Positions 44,174-56,407 of a DNA stretch of 64,000 nt are shown here, piece after piece. Source of the DNA: Tribonema minus (taxonomy: Eukaryota > Sar > Xanthophyceae > Tribonematales > Tribonemataceae); the NCBI GenBank assembly GCA_017506865.1, contig JAFCMP010000501.1, forward strand, positions 310,001 through 374,000, written 5' to 3'. The stretch's first letter is position 1. Each line of letters starts with the position of its first letter. Position numbers and translations under genes: made by a program. Under the pieces are notes generated by a model. That model was not told where the DNA came from. It searched no databases and worked only from the letters and a program-made list of their open reading frames with translations.

Positions 44174-47100
44174 ATGGGTCGCACAGGCAAAGCTCCCAGC
44201 ACCATGGCCAAGAAGGGCAAGGCGAAAGATGAGGCATCTCTAGGCAAGGCGCTGCAGCGGCGACAGGCACAGCAGCTGGCGGAAAAGAGGGCCAATGCGC
44301 GCTTCGATGTGGATGGCAGCGTGACTAGAGGCAAGCGCGAATGCCTTGTCTGCAGAGCTTTATCATGGAAGCAAATGTGTTATCACCTGCTGATTTGCAA
44401 GCGGATCATGCATTGATCCTTGCAATCTATCCGGGCACGCAATGGAGTGCACTATATAACCGGTGCTGCCTTTTGCCCTGCAATGTGGCTCTGCGAATGC
44501 TGCACTCTGCGCTGCACTTCTGTTTGGTACTTTGCAAGTTGGCCGTTGTGCTTGGTGTGCTTCTTCACAATGTGCTGTACTGTGTAGGAGGTTGTGCACA
44601 AGGAGACGCTCCTCTCAGCAATCCTGACAGTTTCAGGCGTTTCCTTCCTGTCTAGCTAAGCACACCATGGCCCATTGAGGAAGTTCGAAACACTGCATCA
44701 GACACAGCAAGCTGTTGTCATAGAACTGCAGGAGCTTTTGCCTCATGCGGTCTCTGCCACTGCTGCTTCAGCTGCTCCTCAGTCAGAGCAGTAGCAGGCA
44801 ATGTCTGTCTATGCCCATCTCGTTTGCTGACATTGGCTGATGGCAAGGCCTTGCACCACCACACACCACGCCAAAAGGGGCTGCTAGAACTGCCGCTTGC
44901 ACATCATCTGCAGGGACACTCTACAGCTGCAAGTTCTGGAACCAAGCCTGTTGTACGTAACAATCAATGGCACCATCCAGCGCTGCCTGTGCGCCTCCTC
45001 ATCAATCAACAACTTCATCAGTACCCGACATCAAAAAGCACCTTAATACACTTCAGTACTCCACATCTCATAATCAGAACCCCATTCTCTGCGCACGATC
45101 CAGGCAAGTACGTCTCCGTCCTGGAGGCCAACTCGCTGGAGGACTTCATCGCGAGCGCCATGCTCAGCGAGCGCGAGTTCGAGTCGCACAAGGCGCACAC
45201 CGTCATCCTCGACGGCGCCACGGGCGAGAAGCTGCGCATCGACGCCGACGACACGCACGTGGCGGTCGAAACCGACGAAACCGCCGCCGCGGCCGCGCAC
45301 GTCTTCGGGTTCGAGCAGATGGGCGTGCCGCGGCGGCCGCCGTGGGACGCCGGTATGAGCGCGGAGGACCTGGATAAGGCGGAGAAAACGGCGTTTATTG
45401 AGTGGCGGCGGGAGATTGCGCGGCTGGAGGAGGAGAAGGCGGGGCTGAAGGTGACGCCCTTTGAGAAGAACATTGAGGTGTGGCGCCAACTGTGGCGCGT
45501 GCTGGAGAAGAGCGACCTCGTGGTGCAGATCGTCGACGCGCGCAACCCGCTCTTCTACTACTCGCGCGACCTGCTCGCGTACGCGCGCGAGCTCGACCCG
45601 CCCAAGCCCGTCATCATCCTCGTCAACAAGAGCGACTACCTGACGGCGGCGCAGCGGCGCGAGTGGGCCGCGCACTTCATGCGGCAGGGCTGGCAGGGGC
45701 TGTTCTTCAGCGCGCGCGCCGCGCAGGTGAGAGGTGCACAACAGAACTTCAATGTTGCAGTTGCGAGAGCATCAGTACATGAATTTGAGTCTTGTTCACA
45801 GCTCCATGTTGCTGGTGCAGGGGGCGTGCACTGGAGGTTATACAAAAGCGCCTGCAGAGCGTGCCCAGTGTCTCCGGTGGTGAAAGGGAGGTGCTGCCTG
45901 GCCACTGCTGCTTCTACGTATAGCGCAGGTGGAGCTGCTACCATTTGTGTGATGGTTTGATCAAAGGACTTTCTTTGAAAGTCAGGAATCATGGTCTTTT
46001 CAAAGTGCGACTGGCGTGTAATCTGCATCAAATTGTTCGCATCTGCCATACATCATCGACGATGAGTCTACGGGGTCGATCAGCTTATGAGAGCAAAATC
46101 AGGGTGGCACAGTTTGCCGAGAGAGTCGTAGCACTGTACTCAGGCAACGTGTTGCAGCTTGCGTACCTCACTGGATGAAAGCAATTGCATCCCAGCTCTG
46201 CAATCTGTACCACAAGACGATGGAGCGCGCTCGCACGCTACGGTGCTGACACCACCACACTGCGCATGTGCAGGTCAAACTCAACCGCGAGGCGCGCATC
46301 GCGCGCGGCCTGGAAATGGCGACGGCTGACGATGCAGCTGCGGAGGACGCCGATGCGACCTCCAGCGACGACGACGATGATGACGATGGCGACTTCGACG
46401 AGAGCTCTGACAGCGAAGACGGCGAGAGCGACGGCGAAGAGCAACAGCAGCAGCAGCAGCGCTCAGCTCCGGAGCTGCAGGACGGGGCGAGCGAGACGGC
46501 GGGAAGCGGCGGCAGCGGCGGCTGCAGCAGCGCGCTGGCAGGGGCGGCGGCGGGAGGCGACGAGAGCAACTCTGAGTTCGAGCGCGAGGTCGCGCGGCGC
46601 GCGCGCGTGCTGAGCCGCGAGGAGCTGCTGCACGTCATCGAGCACCTGGCGCGCTCGCTCGGCGCGGCGAGCGCGGCGCGCAGCGCGGAGCGCCACCACG
46701 GGCGCGCGTGCGTGGGCATGGTGGGCTACCCCAACGTCGGCAAGTCGTCCGTGATCAACGCGCTCGCGGGCGCGACGCCGTTCTCGCACGGCGCGACCGC
46801 GCGCGTGAGCGTCGGCGCGACGCCCGGCAAGACCAAGCACTTCCAGACGCTCGCGCTGTCGCCGTCGCTGCTGCTGTGCGACTGCCCGGGGCTCGTCTTC
46901 CCGTCGTTCGTCTCCAGCGCCGCGGAGATGATCTGCGCGGGCGTGCTGCCCATCATGCAGATGCGCGACGCGCTGGCGCCAATCGCGCTCGTCGCACGCC
47001 GCGTCCCGCGACACATCCTCGAGCTCACGTACACCATCACCGTGCCGGAGCCGAGCGATGGCGAGCGCGCAGCGGCGGCGGCGGCAGCGGCGGCGGCGGC

Positions 47101-48242
47101 GGCAGCGGGGGAGGGGGAAGCGCTGGCGACGCGGCCGCCGACTGCGACGGAGGTGCTCACGGCGTTCTGCGAGTCGCGGGGGCTGTACAGGTGAGTGCAG
47201 TGCAGTACCTGGGGTATGCATTTAGCTTGATGTGTACACCGCAGTGCTGTTCGTATAGGGAGTAGGGGCGAGGCTTGTGGAGGCGGTGCGATGTGAGCAG
47301 TGGTGCTGCTGAAGAGGCTGTGCCGGCAAAAGCACGCTTTACTACCTATACTTCACAACACGCCACTTACTTCTTTGGCCATGACACGCAGTTGGCCAGA
47401 CTCTGGGTGCTGTGCAGAGCGTGGCGGCGTTGGCACCTGCACTCGCTTCAATGTGATGCCAGTCCTGCTGCAGCGTTCGTGCGCTTCCCAGCTTCTAAGG
47501 GCTCTCGCGCCACTCTCCGCAACATACCCGCACATCACATATGTTACCCGCCACGGGCACATCACATATGTTACCCGCCTTGGCGGCAGCTGCCAACACC
47601 CCGCATGCACGCACCACCGCCTTCTTGCCGGACCACAGACCGGGGGGCCTCGGCGACTACGACCTGCCGCGCGCCGCGCGCATGCTCCTCAAGGACTACA
47701 CGGAGGGCACGCTGCTCTTCTGCCACCCGCCGCCGGACCTGTCCGACGCCGCCGCCGTCGCCGCCTTCCTGCGCGAGACGGAGCGCACTCACCTGTCCAG
47801 CGGGCGCCTCGCAGCGAAGCTCGCCGAGCAGCAGCGCAAGGCGTACGGCGCCAGCAGCGCTCAGCAACAGGGGGGCGGGGAGGGGGGGGTGGTGGACGGG
47901 GAGGCGCTGACGGCGCGGCTGAAGGCGCGTGCGGATGAGATTCGCGCGCGCGAAGCCGCGGCGATGGACGGGCCGACCAAGGTCGAGCAGGGGTTCAAGC
48001 GGTGGGGGAAGAAGAGCAAGAAGTACAGGGACCCGACGCCGTACGCGAACTGGGAGGGGGGCGCGGCGGCGGCGGCGCGCGGCGCGTCGGTGCAGCGGGG
48101 AGGCAAGAAGCCGAATAAGAAGCTGGCGAAGAAGGCCGCGGCGGTGGTGGGGGAGGGGGAGCAGCAGGGGTTTGTGCGCGCCATGCTGCCGCATCACGCG
48201 GGGTATGAAGGGCCCATAGGCGCCGCACAAGCCACGGCATAG
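44174..48242 (+). CDS. LSG1: Large-subunit GTPase 1 (60S biogenesis, NMD3 release)
   Basis: Circularly permuted GTPase that releases the export adapter NMD3 from cytoplasmic pre-60S ribosomes. Exons 44174-44330, 45104-45726, 46274-47190 and 47639-48242; phases agree and give 766 residues. Exon 1 encodes the basic N-terminus (MGRTGKAP, LGKALQRRQAQQLAEKR). Exon 2 has NSLEDFI, VPRRPPWDAGMS, FIEWRREIARLEEEK, TPFEKNIEVWRQLWRVLEKSDLVVQIVDARNPLF and the G4 motif NKSD. Exon 3 starts with an acidic Asp/Glu/Ser stretch and poly-Gln, then G1 (GYPNVGKSS), PGKTKHFQT and G3 (CDCPG), then an Ala-rich insert. Exon 4 has RAARMLLKDYTEGTLLFCHPPP and a Lys-rich tail. Order G4-G1-G3 shows the permutation. Intron 1 uses a GCAAGC donor, needed for the phase. 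Confidence 0.95.
47530..47579. repeat. 23-bp repeat, two copies
   Basis: GCACATCACATATGTTACCC-type unit at 47530-47552 and 47557-47579 in LSG1 intron 3, just before exon 4. Confidence 0.85.
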
Positions 48243-48470
48243 GGTGCGCGCGTGTGTAGGTTCTACTACTAGGTTACCTATTTGCGCACGCCCTTCTGGC
48301 GGCTCCCAGTTTTGCAGCACAATACATTAAGTGTTCTGTATAATCCTATTGATTGTTATCAACATTCTGTTCGATGTCACACATCATGGGTTGTTGGAAG
48401 AAGAGAGGTGAAGTTCGAGGTCACTTGAAGTCCCAAGTTGAACATCCGCTTTTGAGGGAATACCGCAAGC

Positions 48471-51400
48471 ATGGTGGCGCCGGCTCCGAGATGGTGCACG
48501 CCCGTGGTGGCTTTGCTGCCGCTGCTGCTGGGAGCAGTGACAGCGCTTCTGCCTGCAGCCACTCTGCATGTGCGCCAACACCGCCTGCAGCTTCATGCAA
48601 TCGGCTCTGCGCAGCCTTTGCTGCGCCAGCGCCATGCCCTTGGCATGTCAACGACTGCTGCTCCAGCGCCAGCACAGTTGAGCGCCGGTGAAAACTTTAA
48701 TTACTGGCGAGCATGGTGGCCTGTCGCCATCGCGGAAGATCTGCAACCCGATGTTCCTGAGAGAGTTGAACTTCTAGGCGAGGCGCTGGTGCTCTGGCGA
48801 GACAGCAACAAGCAGTGGAGGGCGGCAGTGGACAGATGTCCTCACAGGGTGAGGCTTATGTGGTGTTGATGTCAAATTTTGGACAAAAAGCGCGAGCATG
48901 AGCTGATTGCTGATTCAGAGGGCCTTCGGAGTCTCAGAGGGCCTTCTACAGTGTCACAAGTATATGTCACTCCCAGTCCAACTCTAGCCTTGAAGCTACA
49001 TATACGATTGCTAAAAAGTCGCCATCAGCCGTGCTGCTCTGCAGCTTCAAAGGTGGTCACAGTAATGCAGCTCAATCACTCGTTCCCCTTTCCTGCCCAG
49101 TATCATCCATAGCTACTTGAGTGTACTTAACATTCACTCAGGTTGAATCAGAACAGAGCGATGTCAGGGTGTTGTTGTGAAGTACACCATGTTCCAGCGC
49201 AATCTGGCACCTCTCTGCCCACCTACTACCTACCCACTGCAGTACCCCTGAGCTGTGGCAGCCCAAATGAAGGCCAGTCCCCCTCTTTGGGTGTTGTAGT
49301 ATCAGCTTTTTGCTCCATGATGTCGCCACGTTGTCATCAGGGGCAGGTGACACCTGTGTGAGATGTGTAGCATGTATGCATGTGAGCGACGACAGAGCTC
49401 AAACGCGAAGGTGCCCCACCCACGCGCCTGCCCTGTCGTGTGACGTCTGCGGGAGCCAGGCCCGCCCTTCATTTACGCCCTTTGCTCAAACCGCCACACG
49501 TCGCACATGAGCACACTGACTCGTTGACAAGTGATCCAGCGGCATTGTCTGTCAAAACCTGCGTTCAAAGCACAACACCTTGTACACATGAGTACACCGA
49601 GTCGGTGAGCGATTCAACGGCATTGCCTGGCAATGCGCGGCGCTGCCACACTGAGGTTAAAGAGGTGTGTTTGCAACCTTACCAAACCTTGTTTTTGACA
49701 AACTTCTTGTGATGCGCAAATTGGAGCAGATGGCGCCCCTGAGCGAGGGCATCATACACCCCAAAACGGGCAACCTCATGTGCACGTACCACGGCTGGGA
49801 GTTTGACGGCGATGGCACGTGCACAAACATACCTCAGGCGACCACTGACGCGGCTGCGGCGTCCCGGAGGTAGGCACTGCGCAGCGCTGGTGAACTCTGC
49901 TTGTCTTGCCAACAGAGTAGTGGGTGCTCCATTTTGGCTGTCACTATGTATGATGGTGAGCCGTATGCCACTATGTGTCAGATACTACTTGCGTTCTTTC
50001 GGTGATGTCAGGGCGTCCTTTCGCCCTGCATATACAAAATGCGCTACATGTCATGTGTGTGTAGTACGACACTTAGACCGCATACGTGAAGCGGGTTGAG
50101 ACTTGTATTTCTTATAAATCACCAGGAAAACTTGCAAAGTGCGTTTGACATCGCAAAGCGCGTTCGACACTCATCAACAGCAGCTGCAATCAACTTTGCT
50201 GTTGTGACGGTCGACTTGAGGGGGCAGTATCAACATGGACGCATGGCATGTATGTAGGTCTTCAAGTACAAACGGCTTGAACCTTTCAGCATGACTATCG
50301 TCACGAAATCGTGGGCTGCTTGTCCTACAGCTAGCTATGGCAGCCTGAGAGGTTGCCCGTGCTCCGCATATGTGCCGTCATGCGCATGCCGCGAGGCTTG
50401 CTTGTTTTCTTCGCTCTGCCCGTGACGCCCTACACCACCAGACGCGGCGGCAGCGCTCAACTTATCGCGCAGGCGCTCTCGACATGGCTGCAAGACGACT
50501 ACCAATACTAGCTGCTTTGCTTGCTGCTTGCTGTGGGTCGTGCTTCCGCAGCAGACCAATGCCCCATATCCGCTGCTCGCTCACGTCTTGGTTGGCGACA
50601 CAGTTTGCTGAGCACTGGGCAACATACCCCTTGTGACACTCTCCAATGACACGCATAATTGCATCTTGGCGTTGCGCGCCTCCGCAGGGCGTGCGCGCAG
50701 TCTGTGCCCGTGCAGATTGCGACGGGGCTGGTATGGGTATGGCCCGACACCTCGCCGGAGGGCCTGGCAGAGTCCAAGATAAAGCGCCCTGCTATCGTGG
50801 CCGACATGGACCTGCCCGACTACAATGGCTACTGGTGAGGCACGCGTGCTGAAGGTTATTTTTGATAAGTTTGATAGTGAGGGGATTGGGTAGCTACATG
50901 TAGGTAGGCACAGAATGTGTGTGACGGACATGAACGTGGCTGGCTACAGCGGCCACTGGTGAGTCACGTAGCTGGAAGTGTGTGGTACGAGCGCCCAGCG
51001 CAGCACAGTCGAGTTCTGCCTGAAGATTGGGCAGGTACGCACGAGGTAGGCGCACATAGGGTATGTATGGCAGGCATGCTGACTCTAACCCTAACCCTGC
51101 CTGCATATGACGGCTACTGGTGCGGCTCACGGCCCTGAGGGTTTGGTAGGTTTAGGGTTGTCCCTCATCCTGTGTGGTACCGCCCGCCTCCGCAAGGTGG
51201 TCGAAAGTTGAGCCTAGCGGATGATGCTCAGTGCAAGGTGGTCACTGTGGACGGCGCTTATTGTCTCCATCGACGGTTAGGGGCAGGCATGGGTCGTCTG
51301 CGGTGCGGAAGCTGGTGGGTTCAGTCTCAACAACAGCGCTAACCCTTACCCTACCCCTAATCCTCAGGGTCGCTGCGCACAAGAGGCCTCAGCATCACCC

Positions 51401-54400
51401 TTAAACAAAAAAAGAAGACTCCAAGAGAGGTCCCTGTGATCAGCCTCAAACTCGCATTTTGTTATTGGAGTTTGCTGTTGAAATGCCTGGCAATGTCGCC
51501 GCAGTAAAATGCAGGGCGCAGCGGATATGGCCTTCGAGAAGTGCTGCCATAATTTCGGTTGCGCTTGAGCATCGACAAGTGCAGCTGCGGACGTCAGCTA
51601 CCACGCGCCTTTAGTGTGTGCGTTGTCTGTGCTTGCTTGATGCCGCTGCCGTCGCGTGCAGGTACGTTCGCGATCAGCCGTACTCGTACGACGTGCTCAT
51701 TGAGAATCTGGGAGGTGAGTGCGCTGAACATTGCTTCTAGGCTGAGCACTGAGGCACGAGCGGAACCTGGTACAACCACGATTCACTCCCCCACAGCAAG
51801 CACTCAGCAGTGAGAGCACCCCTTCTGCTGAGCACATGTCGTTGTTCATGTGTGGCGACCCTGGCTTGCCATTGAGCTGAAAGGGTTGCGCACACAAGGC
51901 AGGTAACCTTCCCCATGCAATCGTGAGCTTCCGCCTTTCCGTGGTTTGCAATGGCGACATGACAATGGAAACGCTCATACTGTAGCTTGCAATAGTGACA
52001 CATACATCAAAACACATGCAAGCTCATCAAACCCAACCTCCTGAACTACCACCACTCATCTCTCACCTATGCAAAATGCGTACACCATGCGCCTGCTTGG
52101 TGCACGCATCATCAGCAACCCCATAAAGTCGTGAGCTACCGCCTCTCTTGGCTTGCAATGGTGACATGACAGCCGAAACACTCATACTGCAGCTTGCAAT
52201 AGTGACACGTACATCAAAGCACACCACCATCAGGATACTGGCAGCGCATCCACGCTCGCCTCTTATCCTCTCACCAGCCCCCCCCACCCTGTCAATCGCT
52301 GTGTTGCCCTGCCCCACCACTACTATAGTTTGCGATGTTGACACGTAGACCATTACATGATCATCAGGGCCTGGGCAGCCGTCTCGCGCTCGCCTCCACC
52401 CCCCCTGCGTCGGATTCACACACTACCAGTAGGAGCTAGGCAGCTCATCCACTTTAACCTGCCTGCCCCCCCCCCCATCAACCTCTCAATTGCCCCATGT
52501 ACCCCTGCCGCTACCCCCTAACCTACCCCTGAACCTACCCCTGCTGCGCAGACCCAGCGCATCTGCCTTTCGCGCACCACGGCGTCATCAGTAACCGCAA
52601 GAGCGGGGCCCCCCTGGGCATCACCATGGAGCCCCCATCGGCGCTATTTGGGCCGGATGCCAAGAACCTCCACGCCAATGGGGGGTATCTGTCCAAGCCG
52701 TTTGCCTTCATGCCCGCGCTGCGCGACACGCCAAACATGGTCATGGGATTTGAGCCGCCGACGCTGTTCTACTACAAGGTGATGACATAGGTGAACATAA
52801 TCTACATAGTGAGAGGTGACGTGTGCGCAGAAGTACGAGGTTACGGGGCTTGAATCGCCAGCGTTGTTTCATTACAAAGGGGTTCTTGTTGTTAAACATT
52901 GTGTGCAGTTGAAAAGTACATACTTCAAAGTATACTCGAAGTATACGTATACAGTTCATGCACAGGGTCATGGATTCCTGAACCTTGACGCTGGTCATCT
53001 ACAAGGTACTCCCCAAAGTATGCACAGCGATGCACAAGGCTCGGCACACTCTCATCAAGCATGTGCGTGTATCTGGCAGGTGATGGAAACATGCGCGGTG
53101 CGACCTGCAATGCACCAGACATTGCAGCGCATAGGCTAGTAAAAGTTGTAGATCGAGGCGACATTCCTGTGCTCCAGGGCAACAGTGCTCTCGACTTGCC
53201 AGCTCACGACCTCAGAACGGACCGCCGCCAGCAGCCGGTGCTAACATTCTTATGTTTCATATATTCTACATGTTGCATGCCGCTGCTAAACAAGCATCAG
53301 TATGTCATCTGCTAGTGAGAAGCACTATGAGTGATCGCAGGTACTTGGATGCATGCTGTATGTATATAAAACCATCAAGTGCTTCGGGCAACATGCCACA
53401 GGTCACATACAATTCACAGGCGCCCACTGACACCACTCCCACACGTCTGTGCGCATGCGCGCTATTCCCTGCATGTGCCGTCGACGACAGAGCACGTACA
53501 CAGGGGACATGCTGCAAGACGTGGTGCGGCGGCTGCCGCTGCCGCCGCCGTTTAAGGCACTGGGCCGGTTTATGGTTGGCAGAGACACCAAGAAGGCAAG
53601 CCTCGTTGTCGCCTTTGCAAATATTGCAGCGCAAGTGACGCATTGATGAACGCACGGAGGCCTGTTTTCAGGTTGTAGCTCGTCAGCACAACGTTGATTT
53701 CCCGGCAAGCGTCAGCTTTTCTACTTGTAGTCTGCACTTGGCGGTATTTCTCACCAAGTGGTTGGTCGTTGGTATGCAACAGTCAGCGGTGAAACATGGT
53801 GTGTCATCCACAGCCCAGCAAAGCCAATGGTCTACTCTTGCAGCGCTGCACAACTGGCATCCAACTGCAATGCGTGTTGTTGAAGTATGCGCACATCATG
53901 CCACCCGCCTTCACCTGAACAAGATTGACGCTGGTGCTTTCGAATGCCCCATGCGCCTGTGCGAGACAGCTTCACAGCATAAGAAGACACACTAGCAGTG
54001 GCCACACTTTCGCTCACCGCTGTACGGAATTCAACCTGACGCCCATCCGCAACTGTCATGTTCAACCTTGCAGAACCCGGACAAACCACTGCACCTGTAC
54101 TTTGTGGGCTACTCAATCCCAACGATGCCCGGGAAGTCGCGGCTCATTTTGCGGAACTGCAGAAACTTCCTGACGTTTCTGGGCAAGAAGTCGCGCGCCG
54201 CAGACCACATCCGGCAGCACCTGGTCCTCGACGGCGACAACGCGCTGCTGCACTACGAGGTGATCGTCAACTTCAATATGCAAACCTCAAGTCTGTGCGA
54301 TAGAGTGATAGTTACCATTGCGCGCTTCTGCACTACGAGGTGAGCTTCAACATCAACGCTTAAACGTGAAGTCTGTGTGATACAGTGATGGTCGCCGCAC

Positions 54401-56407
54401 GAGATTGTGCTACGAAGTGGTGACGCAGTTCGTTGTGGGTAGCATCACTTCCAGCGTCGCTGGTCAGTGGCGCGGCGCGCTCTTGTTCTGAGGTGATGCG
54501 CCAGCGCACTGGATGCATGCATGCATTTATGCTTGTCAACAAGTAGTCGAAGGTGCTGCTCGTAAGGTCATGTAACTGGCAACCGCCTGCGCATGCAGGA
54601 CCGCCTGGTTTCATTAAACGCACGGCCGCACGCCCCCCCCCCCCCCCCCCCCCCTTCTCCGCAACTTCAACTTTGTATGCCCAGGAGCGGGAGTACGACC
54701 GTCTGGGCGTGAAGGACCGCCTGGAGTCGTCGCTATACCTACCCACTGATGCCGATACGCCCGTGCGCGCGTGGCGCCAGTGGTACCAGAAGAACAAGAT
54801 TCAGTGGGCGTGCGGCGTCGAAGACAGGGGGGGCGACAAGGAGGCGGTGCCGCCGCGCGAGGTGCTGCTCGAGCGCTATCACGCGCACACGAAGCATTGC
54901 TCGGCGTGCCGCGCCGCGCTCGCCGCGACGCGGAAGGTGCGTTGCGTTTAGACGCGGAGGCTGAGTGACGCGTGCGCAGATTGGTGGCATGATTGAGCTC
55001 GGGAGTGCGTTGAGATGCGCGGACTGAATGAACGACGCGTGTGCGGATTGAGGGTATGATTGAGCCTCAAGGTGCGCTCAGATGGGTCAGGGTTAGGGTT
55101 AGGGTTAAGCTGAATGAACGACGGTGTGTGCGGGCCGAGAGCATGATTGAGCTCTAAGGTGCGTTCGGTCGCGCGGGCTAGCTGAACGACGTGTGTGCAC
55201 ACCGAGGGAGTAAATGAGCTCTGGGGTCAGCGGGTGACTGGAACCACGCACACTTCCTGAAATATGCGTTCGACAGTGAGTTGCGTCCGTGTGCACACCG
55301 AACGCGCATTGCCATTGAGCTGCGGGTGTGTGTGGATGCTGATTGATTCTACTATAAGAGGGGGGCGCGACACAACGGCGGTGTGGGGGCGCCGGATGAG
55401 CGCTGCCGCACATGCACATGTGTGCAACGCTGCGCAGCGCGACGCTACTCGTGCTGCCAGGCTCACGAGAGAGGGTATAGCAACAACGCTCAGCTCCACT
55501 TCGGCGAGCCTTTATGACTGCTCTGAATGTTTGTAACTGGGCATTTTTGATGGGATGGCGCTGACTAGCGGCAGCTCCATGCGAATCACCGTCTCAGACG
55601 TGAAGTGGGCGTCAGAACAAATGTGCAGTGGCAGATGTGACATCAGCGATTGTCATGAGTATGTGACATCTACAGGTGACGCATCTCCATTGCTCAGGCA
55701 TTGGCCACACGTGTCTTAACCCATTCCAGTTGTGAGTGATGATTTGACAGTCGTGTGCATGCCTATGGTACACTGGCACAGGCAGCAGTGCCCGATGGTC
55801 TTGTCGGTCAGTGGGGTCAGCACCGAGTGCCTCCCTGTAATTATCCAGCAGGTGCTGCCGGCGCCGCAGCAGCGCTCTGTCGCAGCAGATGCTCAGCTGA
55901 TGCTGCCTAACACACCGGGCTGTCGTGTGCAGCGGGCACAGAGATACGGCAGCGGCGGTGCATGTCCGCCAATGCGTGTAACCCTGACCCTCACTCTAAC
56001 ATTAACCCCAAAGTTGAAGGGGGTAGCATGGGCTGAAAGTCTGCGTGCATGTGCTCCATGACCACTGGCTTAAACCACAACAAGGGCGTTTTGCCCTCAC
56101 CAGTATGGCGGCACAGGTTGTCTTATATCACGTCTCAGGAGGAAGCCGGCGACGGCAGCAGTGCTAACACGCCCACAACTCCTCATTCCCCGCGTCACAC
56201 ATCTCTACCATGCTGCAGAAACGGAAGTTGAGCTTGGGAGCGGCAGCAGTGCTCCTCGCGATTGCGGCAGCGCTCCCTGGAGGCACGCGCGCTTCCGTCG
56301 CAGCAGCGGCGATGGCGGTGGCGGCGGCCGGCGCCAGTTACCGGCAGCAACAGCACGAGCGCGAGTTCCACTACGTGGAATACATACACGCCATGCGCGA
56401 TGTGTGA
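48471..56407 (+). CDS. PAO: Rieske-type pheophorbide a oxygenase-like protein, plastid-targeted
   Basis: Rieske/mononuclear iron oxygenase of the PAO/TIC55 group, which opens or modifies chlorophyll-derived rings in plastids. Exons 48471-48848, 49730-49869, 50688-50834, 51662-51714, 52552-52778, 53491-53595 (probable), 54074-54259, 54685-54936 and 56219-56407 give about 558 residues; all phases agree. The N-terminus is hydrophobic ([17 protein letters not shown]) then Arg/His/Ala-rich, like a signal peptide plus transit peptide. The Rieske centre reads C-P-H-R ... [10 protein letters not shown]. Then come [36 protein letters not shown] (iron ligands) and [10 protein letters not shown]. The C-terminus has HTKHCSAC (the family CxxC), two hydrophobic spans and a [12 protein letters not shown] tail. 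Exon 6 ([10 protein letters not shown] ... RDTKK) uses a GCAAGC donor and fills an insertion also present in plant PAO. Several exon ends are duplicated in the introns. Confidence 0.9.
49503..49640. repeat. Diverged ~50-bp repeat pair in PAO intron 1
   Basis: CACATGAGCACACTGACTCG... (49503-49554) and CACATGAGTACACCGAGTCG... (49586-49640) share an alternating pattern ending in GGCATTG-CTG-CAA. Confidence 0.7.
50803..51135 (+). repeat. Duplicated PAO exon-3 end with donor
   Basis: The exon-3 end (GACATGGACCTGCCCGACTA ... TACTG|GTGAGGCACG, 50803-50848) is echoed at 50924-50968 (GACATGAACGTG ... CACTG|GTGAGTCACG) and more weakly at 51101-51134 (GACGGCTACTGGTGCGGCTCACG). The second copy keeps an intact donor. 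Confidence 0.75.
51086..51099. repeat. Telomere-like TAACCC units
   Basis: TAACCCTAACCCTG in PAO intron 3. Confidence 0.7.
51917..52230. repeat. ~100-bp direct repeat in PAO intron 4
   Basis: The segment at about 51921-52020 (CGTGAGCT-CCGCCT ... GCTTGCAATAGTGACAC-TACATCAAA) recurs at about 52129-52230 with roughly 85-90 percent identity. Confidence 0.85.
52741..52885 (+). repeat. Decayed duplicate of PAO exon-5 end
   Basis: The exon-5 end encoding [11 protein letters not shown] (to 52778) is followed about 95 bp later by a diverged copy encoding [11 protein letters not shown] (about 52841-52880), without a good donor. Confidence 0.7.
54244..54425 (+). repeat. Duplicated PAO exon-7 end with donor
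   Basis: GCGCTGCTGCACTACGAG|GTGATC (donor 54260) is followed 80 bp on by GCGCTTCTGCACTACGAG|GTGAGC (donor 54340) and then a decayed TGTGCTACGAAGTGGTG near 54,410. The intron segments between the copies (TCTGTG-GATA-AGTGATAG) also match. Confidence 0.85.
54960..55330. repeat. Degenerate tandem repeat in PAO intron 8
   Basis: Units of about 70-85 bp share ATGATTGAGC, a GTGCGTT-like string, CTGAATGAACGACG and GTGTGCG. Three or four copies are recognisable. A TTAGGG triplet run is embedded at 55088-55107. Confidence 0.75.
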
